The notes under the pieces are model-generated. The model saw only the letters and a program-made list of their open reading frames with translations, did not search any database and was not told where the DNA came from. Shown in pieces: positions 1-6,330 of a stretch of DNA of 11,948 nucleotides. The stretch spans positions 1 through 11,948 of the forward strand of contig JACCTM010000494.1 in the NCBI GenBank assembly GCA_013812385.1, written 5' to 3'. The stretch comes from Geodermatophilaceae bacterium. Lineage in GTDB: Bacteria; Actinomycetota; Actinomycetes; Mycobacteriales; Geodermatophilaceae. Each line of letters begins with the position of its first letter. Within the stretch, counting starts at the first letter, position 1. The translations under genes were made by a program, and so were the position numbers.

Positions 1-219
1 CTCGTCCTGGAGCGTGCGGACAACGCGCACATCGCCTTCGGTGCCGGGATCCACTTCTGCATCGGTGCGCCGCTTGCCCGGGTCGAGCTGCAGGCCTCCT
101 TCGGTGCGCTGCTGGCCGGTACGGCGGTGCTCGAGTTGGCCGGTGAACCGGTACGTCGCCCCGAGTTCGTTCTCCGTGGCCTGGCCGAGCTCCCGGTCAC
201 CCTCACCCCATCCGAGTGA
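1..219 (+). CDS. Cytochrome P450, C-terminal fragment (5' end outside window)
   Basis: Only the last 72 codons are present, open at the left edge and ending in TGA at 217-219. The fragment carries the P450 haem-binding loop FGAGIHFCIG (fragment residues 13-22); Cys20 (nt 58-60) would be the axial thiolate ligand of the haem iron. It is followed by the usual APLARVEL helix L start and the short C-terminal beta region ending LPVTLTP. This layout is that of soluble bacterial class I P450s, which need a ferredoxin and reductase; none is seen here. Substrate and CYP family cannot be told from so short a piece. The stop codon lies inside the left arm of a long hairpin that probably ends the transcript. 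The family call is secure; the function is open. Confidence 0.93.
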   Translation, partial: LVLERADNAHIAFGAGIHFCIGAPLARVELQASFGALLAGTAVLELAGEPVRRPEFVLRGLAELPVTLTPSE

Positions 220-264
220 AGGACGCCCTGTATCCATAGGTTCGATACAAGGCGTCCTTCACTC
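214..264 (+). terminator. Long hairpin overlapping the P450 stop codon
   Basis: Arms of 21 nt at 214-234 and 244-264 pair with a single mismatch (C228 against A250) around a 9-nt loop. The outer 14 bp (GAGTGAAGGACGCC) are perfect, and the TGA stop (217-219) is inside the left arm. No T-tract follows, which is common for actinobacterial terminators. It ends 18 nt before the next gene, so it most likely insulates the iminopeptidase gene from P450 readthrough. Confidence 0.7.
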
Positions 265-282
265 AACATTCAATGGGGTCAC

Positions 283-1266
283 ATGGCCAATCTCGGCGAG
301 CCGTACCCGGAGATCGAGCCGTACGACTCGGGGCTGTTGGCGGTCGGCGACGGCCACGAGATCTATTGGGAAACGAGCGGCAATCCCGACGGCAAGCCGG
401 CGGTGTTCCTGCACGGGGGCCCCGGCGGTGGCTCCAAGCCGGACAACCGACGGCTCTTCGACCCGGCCCGGTATTGCATCGTCGTGTTCGATCAGCGCGG
501 CTGCGGGCGCAGCCGACCCCACGCGAGCCAGCCCGGCGCGGACCTGCGCGCGAACACGACCTGGCATCTGGTCGCCGACATCGAGGCCCTGCGCGAGCAC
601 CTGAGGATCGCGCGCTGGCTGCTGCTCGGCGGTTCGTGGGGCTCGACCCTGGCACTGGCCTACGCCGAGACCCATGCGGACCGGGTCACCGAACTGATCC
701 TGCGCGGTGTCTTCACCCTGCGCCGGCATGAGCTCGATTGGTTCTACCAGGGTGGTGCCGCCGCGATCTTCCCCGAGCGCTGGCAGGGTTTCCTCGCTCC
801 GGTCGCGCCGGAGGATCGCGACGATCTGATGAGCGCCTATCACCGGCTGCTCAATGACCCCGACCCAGCAGTGCATGGTCCAGCGGCCGTTGCGTGGAGC
901 CTCTGGGAGGCCTCGACAGTGACCCTGATCGAGGATCCTGACCTGCTCGAGGCCTACGAGGACCCGGCGTTCTCCCTTGCCTTCGCCCGCATTGAGAACC
1001 ACTTCTTCGTCAACAAAGGATGGCTACAAGAGGGCCAGCTGATCGCCAACGCCAGTGTGTTGCACGATATCCCAGGCATCATCGTGCAGGGCCGCTACGA
1101 CATGTGCACCCCCCCGATCACCGCCTGGGACCTGCACCAGGCATGGCCCACTGCAGAGTTACTGATGGTCCCGGCGACCGGACATTCGGCCACCGAACCG
1201 GGCAACACCCGCTGCCTGGTCCTTGCCACCGACGAGTTCGCCGACCGGTCGTCCGAATCGGGCTGA
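283..1266 (+). CDS. pip: Proline iminopeptidase (prolyl aminopeptidase, S33 family)
   Basis: The 327-residue product is an alpha/beta-hydrolase that releases N-terminal proline from peptides, probably in the cytoplasm, since no signal peptide or TM segment is seen. Length and motifs match bacterial Pip. The oxyanion-hole motif HGGPGGG is at residues 44-50, followed by DQRGCGRS at 70-77. The nucleophile elbow GGSWGS places catalytic Ser at 118, Asp273 lies in GRYD, and His301 lies in TGHS. A helical cap domain fills about residues 145-250. ATG 283 fits the family N-terminus (the conserved PYPEIEPYDSGLL region starts at residue 7). Its only ribosome-binding candidate is a GGGG four bases upstream, so translation may be modest. 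The gene stands alone between two hairpins, with no visible partner. Confidence 0.93.
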   Translation: MANLGEPYPEIEPYDSGLLAVGDGHEIYWETSGNPDGKPAVFLHGGPGGGSKPDNRRLFDPARYCIVVFDQRGCGRSRPHASQPGADLRANTTWHLVADIEALREHLRIARWLLLGGSWGSTLALAYAETHADRVTELILRGVFTLRRHELDWFYQGGAAAIFPERWQGFLAPVAPEDRDDLMSAYHRLLNDPDPAVHGPAAVAWSLWEASTVTLIEDPDLLEAYEDPAFSLAFARIENHFFVNKGWLQEGQLIANASVLHDIPGIIVQGRYDMCTPPITAWDLHQAWPTAELLMVPATGHSATEPGNTRCLVLATDEFADRSSESG

Positions 1267-1296
1267 CCGGGCAGTACGTACAGACCAGCACTGTTG

Positions 1297-1358
1297 TCAT
1301 CGGAACTGACCCGGGTTATGGGGCGTTGGGCGCCGATAACCCCATGCAGTTCCGATGA
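1297..1358. terminator. Bidirectional terminator hairpin between convergent genes
   Basis: A two-storey hairpin lies between the converging pip and rhodanese genes. The outer arms are 12 bp and perfect (TCATCGGAACTG at 1297-1308 against 1347-1358). After a 4x4 internal loop comes a 7-bp stem (GGGTTAT 1313-1319 with 1336-1342), then a 4-bp stem (1322-1325 with 1331-1334) and a TTGGG loop. It can form in RNA of either strand, so it probably stops both genes. Confidence 0.75.
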
Positions 1359-1379
1359 TTAACTCGGAGTTGGCTGGGC

Positions 1380-1712
1380 CTAGATGACCTCTGGGCTCCG
1401 GCCGGTATCACTGACCATCGCCTTGCCTGAGGAAGCCCACCCCTGCATCCCGTCGGCTACGTTGACCGCCCCGATGCCCTGCGCGCGGAGGAATTCGGCC
1501 ACCCGCGCAGATCGGCTTCCGCTGCGGCAGATCACGTACAACGGATCGCCCTCGGGGATGTCGCTCAGTCGCCCGGTCACCGCTCCGATCGGGATGTGCG
1601 CGGCTGTCTCGATGTGCCCGGCCGCCCATTCGCCAGGCTCGCGTACGTCGAGAACCACGGCGTCGGCGGGCAACGCGGACGCGGGCTGTTCCGAAAGGTC
1701 TGGGTGCGACAT
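1380..1712 (-). CDS. Single-domain rhodanese-like sulfurtransferase
   Basis: This 110-residue protein is one rhodanese domain. It has the N-terminal strand-turn VVLDVREPGEWAAGHI (residues 19-34) and the active loop CRSGSR at 62-67, with Cys62 as the persulfide-carrying residue, then a helix SARVAEFLRAQG and the C-terminal GMQGW motif (88-92). Such stand-alone domains (GlpE/PspE-like) transfer sulfane sulfur to cyanide, thioredoxin or other acceptors in the cytoplasm; the natural acceptor is unknown. ATG 1712 is chosen over longer in-frame starts because GAGG lies 8 nt upstream (1721-1724) and because the longer version would run through the divergent promoter region. It is divergent from the flavoprotein gene at 1786 with a 73-bp spacer, and both are thiol-redox proteins, so shared control is possible. 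Confidence 0.9.
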   Translation of the reverse strand: MSHPDLSEQPASALPADAVVLDVREPGEWAAGHIETAAHIPIGAVTGRLSDIPEGDPLYVICRSGSRSARVAEFLRAQGIGAVNVADGMQGWASSGKAMVSDTGRSPEVI

Positions 1713-1785
1713 CCCACGATCCTCACACGTTGCGTGCCAGCCCGCCCAGGGGCGGCGTGTCTGCGCTGGTGTCAGGATGGACATC

Positions 1786-3228
1786 ATGACGAGCTACGAC
1801 CTGGTGGTGCTCGGTGCCGGCGCCGCAGGCCTCGGAGCAGCCGCCGGCGCCCGGGCAATCGGCAAGTCGGTCGCCCTCGTCGAGCTGGACAAGCCGGGCG
1901 GTGAATGTACGTACTCCGGCTGCATTCCGAGCAAGACCCTGATCGAGAGCGCCAGACGGGTTCGGGAAGCGCGCAACGGCGCCGCGTACGGATTCCGATC
2001 GAACGTCGAGGTCGACTTCCCGGCCGTGATGTCCAGAGTGCGTGCGGTGGTCTCCGCTGTTGCCCAAGACGAATCGCCGGACCGGTTGCGGCGTCAGGGC
2101 ATCGACCTCTGGCCGGGGCGCGCGCGGTTACTCGGCGGTGGAAGGGTCAGCGTCGGAAACAGTACCGTGCAGGCCGAACGCATCATCGTGGCCACCGGCG
2201 CACAGCCGCGGATTCCGCAGGTGCCCGGTCTCGCTGAAGTGGACTATCTGACCAACAAGACGCTCTTCGAGCTGACCGAGTTACCGCCGCGACTGCTCGT
2301 ACTGGGCGGTGGCGTAACCGGTTGCGAACTCGCTCAAGCCTTTGCCCGGCTGGGCAGCGAGGTCATCTTGATCGACAGCATGCCCCGCGTGCTGGCCGAC
2401 GAGGAGCCCGAGGCCAGCACGGTCGTCGGTCAGGCACTGGAGGCCAGCGGAGTCCGACTGATCGTGGGCCGCAAGGTTTCTCGGGTTGATAGCGGACCCG
2501 TCGTCGTGCTCGACGGCGGGACCACAGTCGCCGGCTCACACCTGCTGATCGCGGTGGGACGAATCCCGCAGACCAGCGATCTCGGGTTGGACACCGTCGG
2601 TGTCGAACTCGGCGAGGCCGGCATCGTCAAGGTCGACGAGCACCTGTCCACCACCGCGGAGGGTGTCTTCGCCGCCGGTGATTGCGCCTCGCCGCTGCAG
2701 CTGACCCACGTGGGGTACGAGCAGGGTCGGCTGGCCGCGCACAACGCCTTCGCCCCGCACAACCGGCCGGGGCTGCTGGGCGGACGCCGGGAATGGGATC
2801 CGAGTGCCATCCCGCGCGTGACCTTCACCGATCCAGAGGTCGCCCACGTCGGCCTCACCGAGACGCAAGCCTTTGCGGCGTACGGAGATACCGCCCAGGT
2901 GGGCTTCGTCAGTGATGCCCTCTCCGATCGTGCTCGGTGCGCCGGCCGTACCGAAGGGTTCGTCAAGCTGATCGCCGCCCCACCAAAGGTGTTGCGCAGC
3001 AAGCTGTTGGTCAAGCTCGTCGGGATGACGGCCGTCGGCCCGGTTGCGGGCGAGCTCATCACTCAGGGAACGCTGGCCATGCGTGCCGGAGTCCTGGTGG
3101 GCCGGATCGCGCAGAGCGTGCACGCGTACCCGACCTGGTCGATGTCGGTCCGGATCGGGGCGGCACAGTTCTTCGGCGGGTACGGCGGCCAGAGCGCTCG
3201 ACCGGCCAAGAAGAACGCCGATGGCTGA
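1786..3228 (+). CDS. FAD-dependent pyridine nucleotide-disulfide oxidoreductase (Lpd/MerA-like, atypical active site)
   Basis: The 480-residue product is a class I flavoprotein disulfide reductase. Visible in order: FAD-binding GAGAAG (residues 10-15); the redox pair Cys41/Cys46 in GGECTYSGCIPSK (CX4C); the ATG of VATGAQPR (136-142); the NAD(P)H Rossmann motif GGGVTGCE (174-181); the second FAD motif FAAGDC (295-300); and a dimerisation domain from about 345. Dihydrolipoamide dehydrogenase and glutathione reductase end with HxHPTxxE. Here the segment reads HAYPTWSM (446-453), so the usual catalytic His and its partner Glu are Tyr448 and Met453. It lacks the N-terminal metal domain and C-terminal Cys pair of mercuric reductase. 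The substrate is therefore unknown. ATG 1786 has AGGA 8 nt upstream; an alternative ATG at 1777 has no space for one. It overlaps the next gene by 8 bp. Confidence 0.88.
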   Translation: MTSYDLVVLGAGAAGLGAAAGARAIGKSVALVELDKPGGECTYSGCIPSKTLIESARRVREARNGAAYGFRSNVEVDFPAVMSRVRAVVSAVAQDESPDRLRRQGIDLWPGRARLLGGGRVSVGNSTVQAERIIVATGAQPRIPQVPGLAEVDYLTNKTLFELTELPPRLLVLGGGVTGCELAQAFARLGSEVILIDSMPRVLADEEPEASTVVGQALEASGVRLIVGRKVSRVDSGPVVVLDGGTTVAGSHLLIAVGRIPQTSDLGLDTVGVELGEAGIVKVDEHLSTTAEGVFAAGDCASPLQLTHVGYEQGRLAAHNAFAPHNRPGLLGGRREWDPSAIPRVTFTDPEVAHVGLTETQAFAAYGDTAQVGFVSDALSDRARCAGRTEGFVKLIAAPPKVLRSKLLVKLVGMTAVGPVAGELITQGTLAMRAGVLVGRIAQSVHAYPTWSMSVRIGAAQFFGGYGGQSARPAKKNADG

Positions 3229-3901
3229 CCCGCAGGCTCCCGGTCCGGTATCGGTGCAGAATGTGACCGGCCCGCACAGTGGTCCTCATGGTACGGCGGA
3301 CCCGGCTGAACCGATGGGGTCAGAGCCGCCTCAGTCCGAACTGACGGCATCCGGGCCGACGGCATCCGGGCCGACGGCATCCGGGCTGACGGCGTCCGGG
3401 GCCGACGGTCCTCGAGAGCCGCAGTGGCGGGTGGCGTCCTCGGCGATCGGACTGTGGACGGTGCAGGAGATCATCGGTGCGTTGTTCCTGCTCATCCCGG
3501 CCATGGCCGCGTCGTTGTTCGTTCCCGATGCGGCCCCCCGCTGGCTGGTCGTGACCTCGGACATCCTCCCGTGGGCGTTGGCCGCGTTCTTCCTCGCCGA
3601 GGTTGTGGTGCTGCCGCGCTACAAGTACGCCGTACACCGGTGGGAGGTCACCCCCGATGGCATCTACACCCTCACCGGGTGGCTGTCCCGGACCTGGATC
3701 CTGGTGCCGATCAGTCGGATCCAGACCGTCGACGTCACTCGCGGCCCGCTGCAGCGGATGTTCGGCCTGGCCACCGTGTCGGTACGTACCGCGTCGGCAC
3801 AGGGCAGCGTCGAGATAGAGCAGCTCGAGGCGTACACCGCGGCCCAGGTCGCCGACGACCTGTCCAAGCGGGCAAACCTCTACGACGACGATGCAACCTG
3901 A
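3221..3901 (+). CDS. Two-TM bacterial PH-domain membrane protein (YdbS-like, bPH2/DUF304)
   Basis: The 226-residue protein has a disordered, Pro/Gly/Ala/Ser-rich N-terminus of about 65 residues, including four tandem TASG repeats (residues 42-60). Two hydrophobic helices follow (about 76-103 and 108-132). A bPH2 domain spans about 134-215, with the typical strand run YKYAVHRWEVTPDGIYTLTG and LVPISRIQTVDVTRGPLQRMFGLATVSVRT around positions 135-190. This is the layout of Bacillus YdbS plus an extra N-terminal tail. The ATG overlaps the flavoprotein stop (ATGGCTGA, 8 bp), which implies translational coupling; the stop overlaps the next gene by 11 bp. In Bacillus the YdbS/YdbT pair lowers sensitivity to certain membrane-active bacteriocins, but the biochemical role is not known, and transfer of that role to this pair is inference. 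Confidence 0.82.
   Translation: MADPQAPGPVSVQNVTGPHSGPHGTADPAEPMGSEPPQSELTASGPTASGPTASGLTASGADGPREPQWRVASSAIGLWTVQEIIGALFLLIPAMAASLFVPDAAPRWLVVTSDILPWALAAFFLAEVVVLPRYKYAVHRWEVTPDGIYTLTGWLSRTWILVPISRIQTVDVTRGPLQRMFGLATVSVRTASAQGSVEIEQLEAYTAAQVADDLSKRANLYDDDAT
3344..3402 (+). repeat. 15-bp in-frame tandem repeat encoding TASGP/TASGL/TASGA
   Basis: Three units of ACGGCATCCGGGCCG-type sequence start at 3344, 3359 and 3374, and a fourth, diverged unit starts at 3389. The first two are identical and the third differs by one base. The period is a multiple of three, so copy-number change would lengthen or shorten the disordered N-terminal tail of the PH protein without a frameshift. Confidence 0.9.
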
Positions 3902-5603
3902 GCCGAACCGGCCGATCGAAGTCGACCCGAACCAGCCGACTCAGGGTGGCCCCGAGTCGAATGATTCGACTCAGGGACGCCCTGATTCGGGGGAGGGTGA
4001 CGTTGCGGTAGCCGGCGTCGAGGGTGAGCCGGGGCCGGCGCGTACCTCGCCCAAGGTCATCGCCATCCATGCGCTCACCATCCGTGGCCTGCGCGAAGCC
4101 ATTCCCGGACTGGTCGCCGCCTTCGCCTGGCTCCAGGTGAGCGGAGGGGTGCGCTCGTTCGGAATCGTCGGCATCCTGCTGGCCGCGGCCGCCGCGCTCG
4201 TGGGCCTGGCCGCGTTGAGCTGGTACCGCTTCACCTATCAGGTCGCGAACCGGCAGCTGATCATCAGCCAAGGCATCTTCTCGCGGCGGGTCCGCACCAT
4301 CCCGGTGGACCGGATCCGCGCCATCGACAGCCAGGTCAATCCGCTGCACCGCGTCCTCGGACTCGCCCGGCTCAAGATCGAAGCAGCCGCAGCGGGAACC
4401 GGCAACGAAGAGGCTGAGATCGATGGCCTGCCGACCGAGACAGCCGCGGTCTTACGAGGAGACCTCCTCCGGGCCCGTCGACGCCCGGCGGCATCGGCGG
4501 CCAGCAGCGCAACTGGTGCGGACCGCGACGGATCTCGTACGACCGAAGCTGGCCCCCGACCAGCTGGCGGCTTTGATGCGCACCGCCGGAGCGACGGGCA
4601 CCCGGACGAGGCCGGTACGGAGCTGCTCGACGAGCCGCTCGAGGAGGTCGAGTACTCCCGATCGCGACTGTCCTGGCTGCTATACGCCCCACTGGTCGGC
4701 AGTTATCTGGCGATTCCGCTGGCCGGCCTCGTATTCCTCTCCCAGTTCGTGGACGACCTGCCGGACTCTTGGTTCTCCTGGGCCAACGTCGACCCGAGCA
4801 CCTTTTCGGCTGCTGACTTCGTGCTGGCCGGTCTGGGGTTGGTCGGCCTGTTGGCCATCGGTGCGGTGATCGGCGCGGTATTCCTCAACTGGCGGTTCCT
4901 GTTGGTAAAGCGCGGGGAACTGATGGTCAGCGAGCGGGGCCTGCTCACTCGACGCACCGTCTCGGTGGAGATCCCGCGGATCCGCGGTTACACCCTCAGC
5001 GAAGGTCTGGGGATGCGGCTGGTGCGCGCGGCCCGGCTCACCGCGCTGATCACCGGAGTGAGCACTGCCAACAGCCGCAGTCAGCTGCTGCCGCTGGGCC
5101 CACGGCGCGAGGCGGTCGACGTGGCAGAGCGCGCCGTACGACGTTTTGACTCTCCGTTGCGGCGGCATCCGCCGGCAGCGTTGCGGCGCAGGCTCGTACG
5201 CGCGGTCCTTCCCGGGGCTGCGGTCCTCGTTACCGGCCTGATCCTTGGCGTCGTTGCAGTGATCATCGTCGGCGTGGCACTCACCATCCTGGGAATCCCG
5301 CTGGGCATCGACCGCTACCGCTCACTCGGGCATGGCTCCGACGGTGAGTCCTTTGCCGTACGGTCGGGTTCCCTGGTCCGGCAGACGACGGTGATGCAAC
5401 GTCGGGCCGTGGTCGGTTGGAAGGTTCAACAGAGCCTTTTTCAGAAGCGCGCCGGCGTGTCCACGGTCACCGCCCTTGTGGGCGCGGGCACCGGGGCGTA
5501 CTCCGCGCTCGACGCGGACAGCGCCGATGCCCTGAATCTCGCGGCCAGCAACGGCGGCCGATGGGCGCGCGAACTCCGGCCCCAGCCCGAAGCCCACCGA
5601 TAG
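3891..5603 (+). CDS. Large bacterial PH-domain membrane protein (YdbT-like, three bPH2 segments)
   Basis: This 570-residue partner of the preceding gene starts at an ATG that overlaps the previous stop by 11 bp, with no good ribosome site of its own, so it probably depends on coupled translation. After an acidic/polar tail (1-55), three membrane-pair plus PH-like modules can be seen: TM about 65-112 then PH about 113-190; TM about 260-285 and 307-333 then PH about 334-415; TM about 433-474 then PH about 475-555. The first two PH segments hold the recurring pattern of a hydrophobic strand, a turn, then VPVDRIR or VEIPRIRGY. A low-complexity, Arg/Ala/Asp-rich linker (about 192-250) separates modules one and two. 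Length exceeds typical YdbT (just under 500 residues) mainly through the tail and linker. Family membership is solid; the bacteriocin-resistance role known for Bacillus YdbST is inference. Confidence 0.85.
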   Translation: MQPEPNRPIEVDPNQPTQGGPESNDSTQGRPDSGEGDVAVAGVEGEPGPARTSPKVIAIHALTIRGLREAIPGLVAAFAWLQVSGGVRSFGIVGILLAAAAALVGLAALSWYRFTYQVANRQLIISQGIFSRRVRTIPVDRIRAIDSQVNPLHRVLGLARLKIEAAAAGTGNEEAEIDGLPTETAAVLRGDLLRARRRPAASAASSATGADRDGSRTTEAGPRPAGGFDAHRRSDGHPDEAGTELLDEPLEEVEYSRSRLSWLLYAPLVGSYLAIPLAGLVFLSQFVDDLPDSWFSWANVDPSTFSAADFVLAGLGLVGLLAIGAVIGAVFLNWRFLLVKRGELMVSERGLLTRRTVSVEIPRIRGYTLSEGLGMRLVRAARLTALITGVSTANSRSQLLPLGPRREAVDVAERAVRRFDSPLRRHPPAALRRRLVRAVLPGAAVLVTGLILGVVAVIIVGVALTILGIPLGIDRYRSLGHGSDGESFAVRSGSLVRQTTVMQRRAVVGWKVQQSLFQKRAGVSTVTALVGAGTGAYSALDADSADALNLAASNGGRWARELRPQPEAHR

Positions 5604-5605
5604 GG

Positions 5606-5623
5606 ACTTTCTCCGGAGAATGT
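5606..5623. promoter_or_regulatory. 18-bp palindrome, copy 1 (operator-like)
   Basis: ACTTTCTCCGGAGAATGT is an inverted repeat with 8 of 9 base pairs matching and a perfect 12-bp core (TTCTCCGGAGAA, 5609-5620). It shares 15 of 18 bases with a second palindrome exactly 42 bp downstream. The binding protein is unknown. It lies three bases after the PH gene stop. Confidence 0.55.
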
Positions 5624-5647
5624 GCCATCAGACTGCGCCCTGACCGC

Positions 5648-5665
5648 ACGTTATCCGGAGAACGT
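5648..5665. promoter_or_regulatory. 18-bp palindrome, copy 2 (operator-like)
   Basis: ACGTTATCCGGAGAACGT pairs at 8 of 9 positions, with its one mismatch at a different position from that of copy 1. The shared consensus is ACKTTMTCCGGAGAAYGT. Its centre is 42 bp, four helical turns, from that of copy 1, so two bound dimers would sit on the same DNA face. Confidence 0.55.
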
Positions 5666-5786
5666 CCCGCAGATCTGCGCGCCACTGCTCAACTCGTCCG
5701 CGGCGGCGACCTGGGGAAACACCGACGACGGCGTCGAATTCGGCCTGCGCTCCATCTTGGCCGGAATCGGCGTGCAGGTCTGCGCC

Positions 5787-6308
5787 TCAGCCCCCGCACA
5801 CCTGCACCAGGGCCAGTACCGCGGCGAAGCGGGCCCACCGCCCGGCAAGCCCAGCCAGCAGGAAGACCGGCAGCCCAACCCGAAGCGTCCCCGCAACCAC
5901 GCTGACCAGGGCGAACGGCGGCACACCGAGGCAAGCGCTGGTGCCGACAAGCACCGCTGACAGGCGGGGTCGCTCCCGGACCCGCTCCTCCCAGCGACTC
6001 AGCCTGGCCGCAATCCGGGTCTTTCTTGCGGCGACCCGGGTCCGTCTGGCGGAGCCGGAGCCGTCAGGCACACCGGTCGGTGCCACGCGGTGCCATCGCG
6101 TCGCAGTGAGCACCCCCCGACCGCCGAGGTAGAAGAAGGCCTTGCCGGCGAGCTGACCCGCGGCGGCAATGCCGGCCAGTGCGACCAACTCCCAGGCACT
6201 GCGAGGTTGGCCGAGCAGGACCACGCCGCCGAGATAGATCTCGAGGTTCACGACCGGGACCAAGGCGGACACGAACGCCACCGCGAGCAGCGTCAGAGCA
6301 CCGCCCAT
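5787..6308 (-). CDS. Small VTT/YqaA-like (DedA-superfamily) membrane protein
   Basis: The 173-residue product is mostly hydrophobic. An N-terminal helix leads into PVVNLEIYLGGVVLLG (residues 18-33). A second helix ends in GKAFFYLGGRG (55-65). An Arg-rich cytoplasmic linker follows (about 68-115), then GTSACLGVPPFALVSVVAG (122-140) and a final helix with GLAGRWARF (153-161). The re-entrant P-x-N-x-E...G pattern, the PPF step and the closing GRxxRF are what I know from VTT/YqaA proteins, relatives of DedA lipid transporters. ATG 6308 is chosen because GAGG lies 7 nt upstream (6316-6319). A GTG at 6359 would add 17 mostly charged residues and overlap the preceding gene, but has no ribosome site. 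It is the last gene of the five-gene unit. Function as a lipid or carrier-lipid flippase is inference. Confidence 0.7.
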   Translation of the reverse strand: MGGALTLLAVAFVSALVPVVNLEIYLGGVVLLGQPRSAWELVALAGIAAAGQLAGKAFFYLGGRGVLTATRWHRVAPTGVPDGSGSARRTRVAARKTRIAARLSRWEERVRERPRLSAVLVGTSACLGVPPFALVSVVAGTLRVGLPVFLLAGLAGRWARFAAVLALVQVCGG

Positions 6309-6330
6309 CGGGGCGCCTCGCGATGCTCGC

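Larger units (their letters stand above)
5604..5786 (+). pseudogene. Probable C-terminal remnant of a TetR-family regulator in the convergent spacer
   Basis: In the same frame as, and directly after, the PH gene stop, the translation from about 5640 to 5780 reads like the end of a TetR/AcrR ligand domain. A segment LTARYPENVP is followed about 20 residues later by DDGVEFGLRSILAGI (5724 onward), close to the DDxFEFGLxxILDGI ending common in that superfamily. No helix-turn-helix or plausible start is present upstream, because the in-frame TAG at 5601 cuts it off. I read it as a relic of a deleted regulator gene. A chance resemblance in GC-rich sequence is the main alternative. Nothing else coding is evident in this spacer. 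Confidence 0.35.

Noticed and set aside
259..1002. Minus-strand open frame of 247 residues opposite pip
   Set aside because: It is the antisense shadow of a gene with a complete catalytic triad; no family resemblance.
1742..1755. CCGCCC-AG-GGGCGG palindrome between the rhodanese and flavoprotein starts as an operator
   Set aside because: Short, GC-only arms are expected by chance at this base composition; no second copy seen.
1384..1785. A 134-residue N-terminal extension of the flavoprotein in an open + frame
   Set aside because: It is antisense to the rhodanese gene, has no flavoprotein homology, and ATG 1786 has a ribosome site and begins at the FAD-binding strand.
1786..3228. Mercuric reductase (merA) identity
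   Set aside because: No N-terminal heavy-metal domain, no C-terminal vicinal Cys pair and no mer regulator or transporter nearby.
4423..4869. Possible frameshift or separate gene within the large PH protein
   Set aside because: The PH frame stays open and resumes normal TM and PH segments after the linker, so the alternative frame is a GC-rich shadow.
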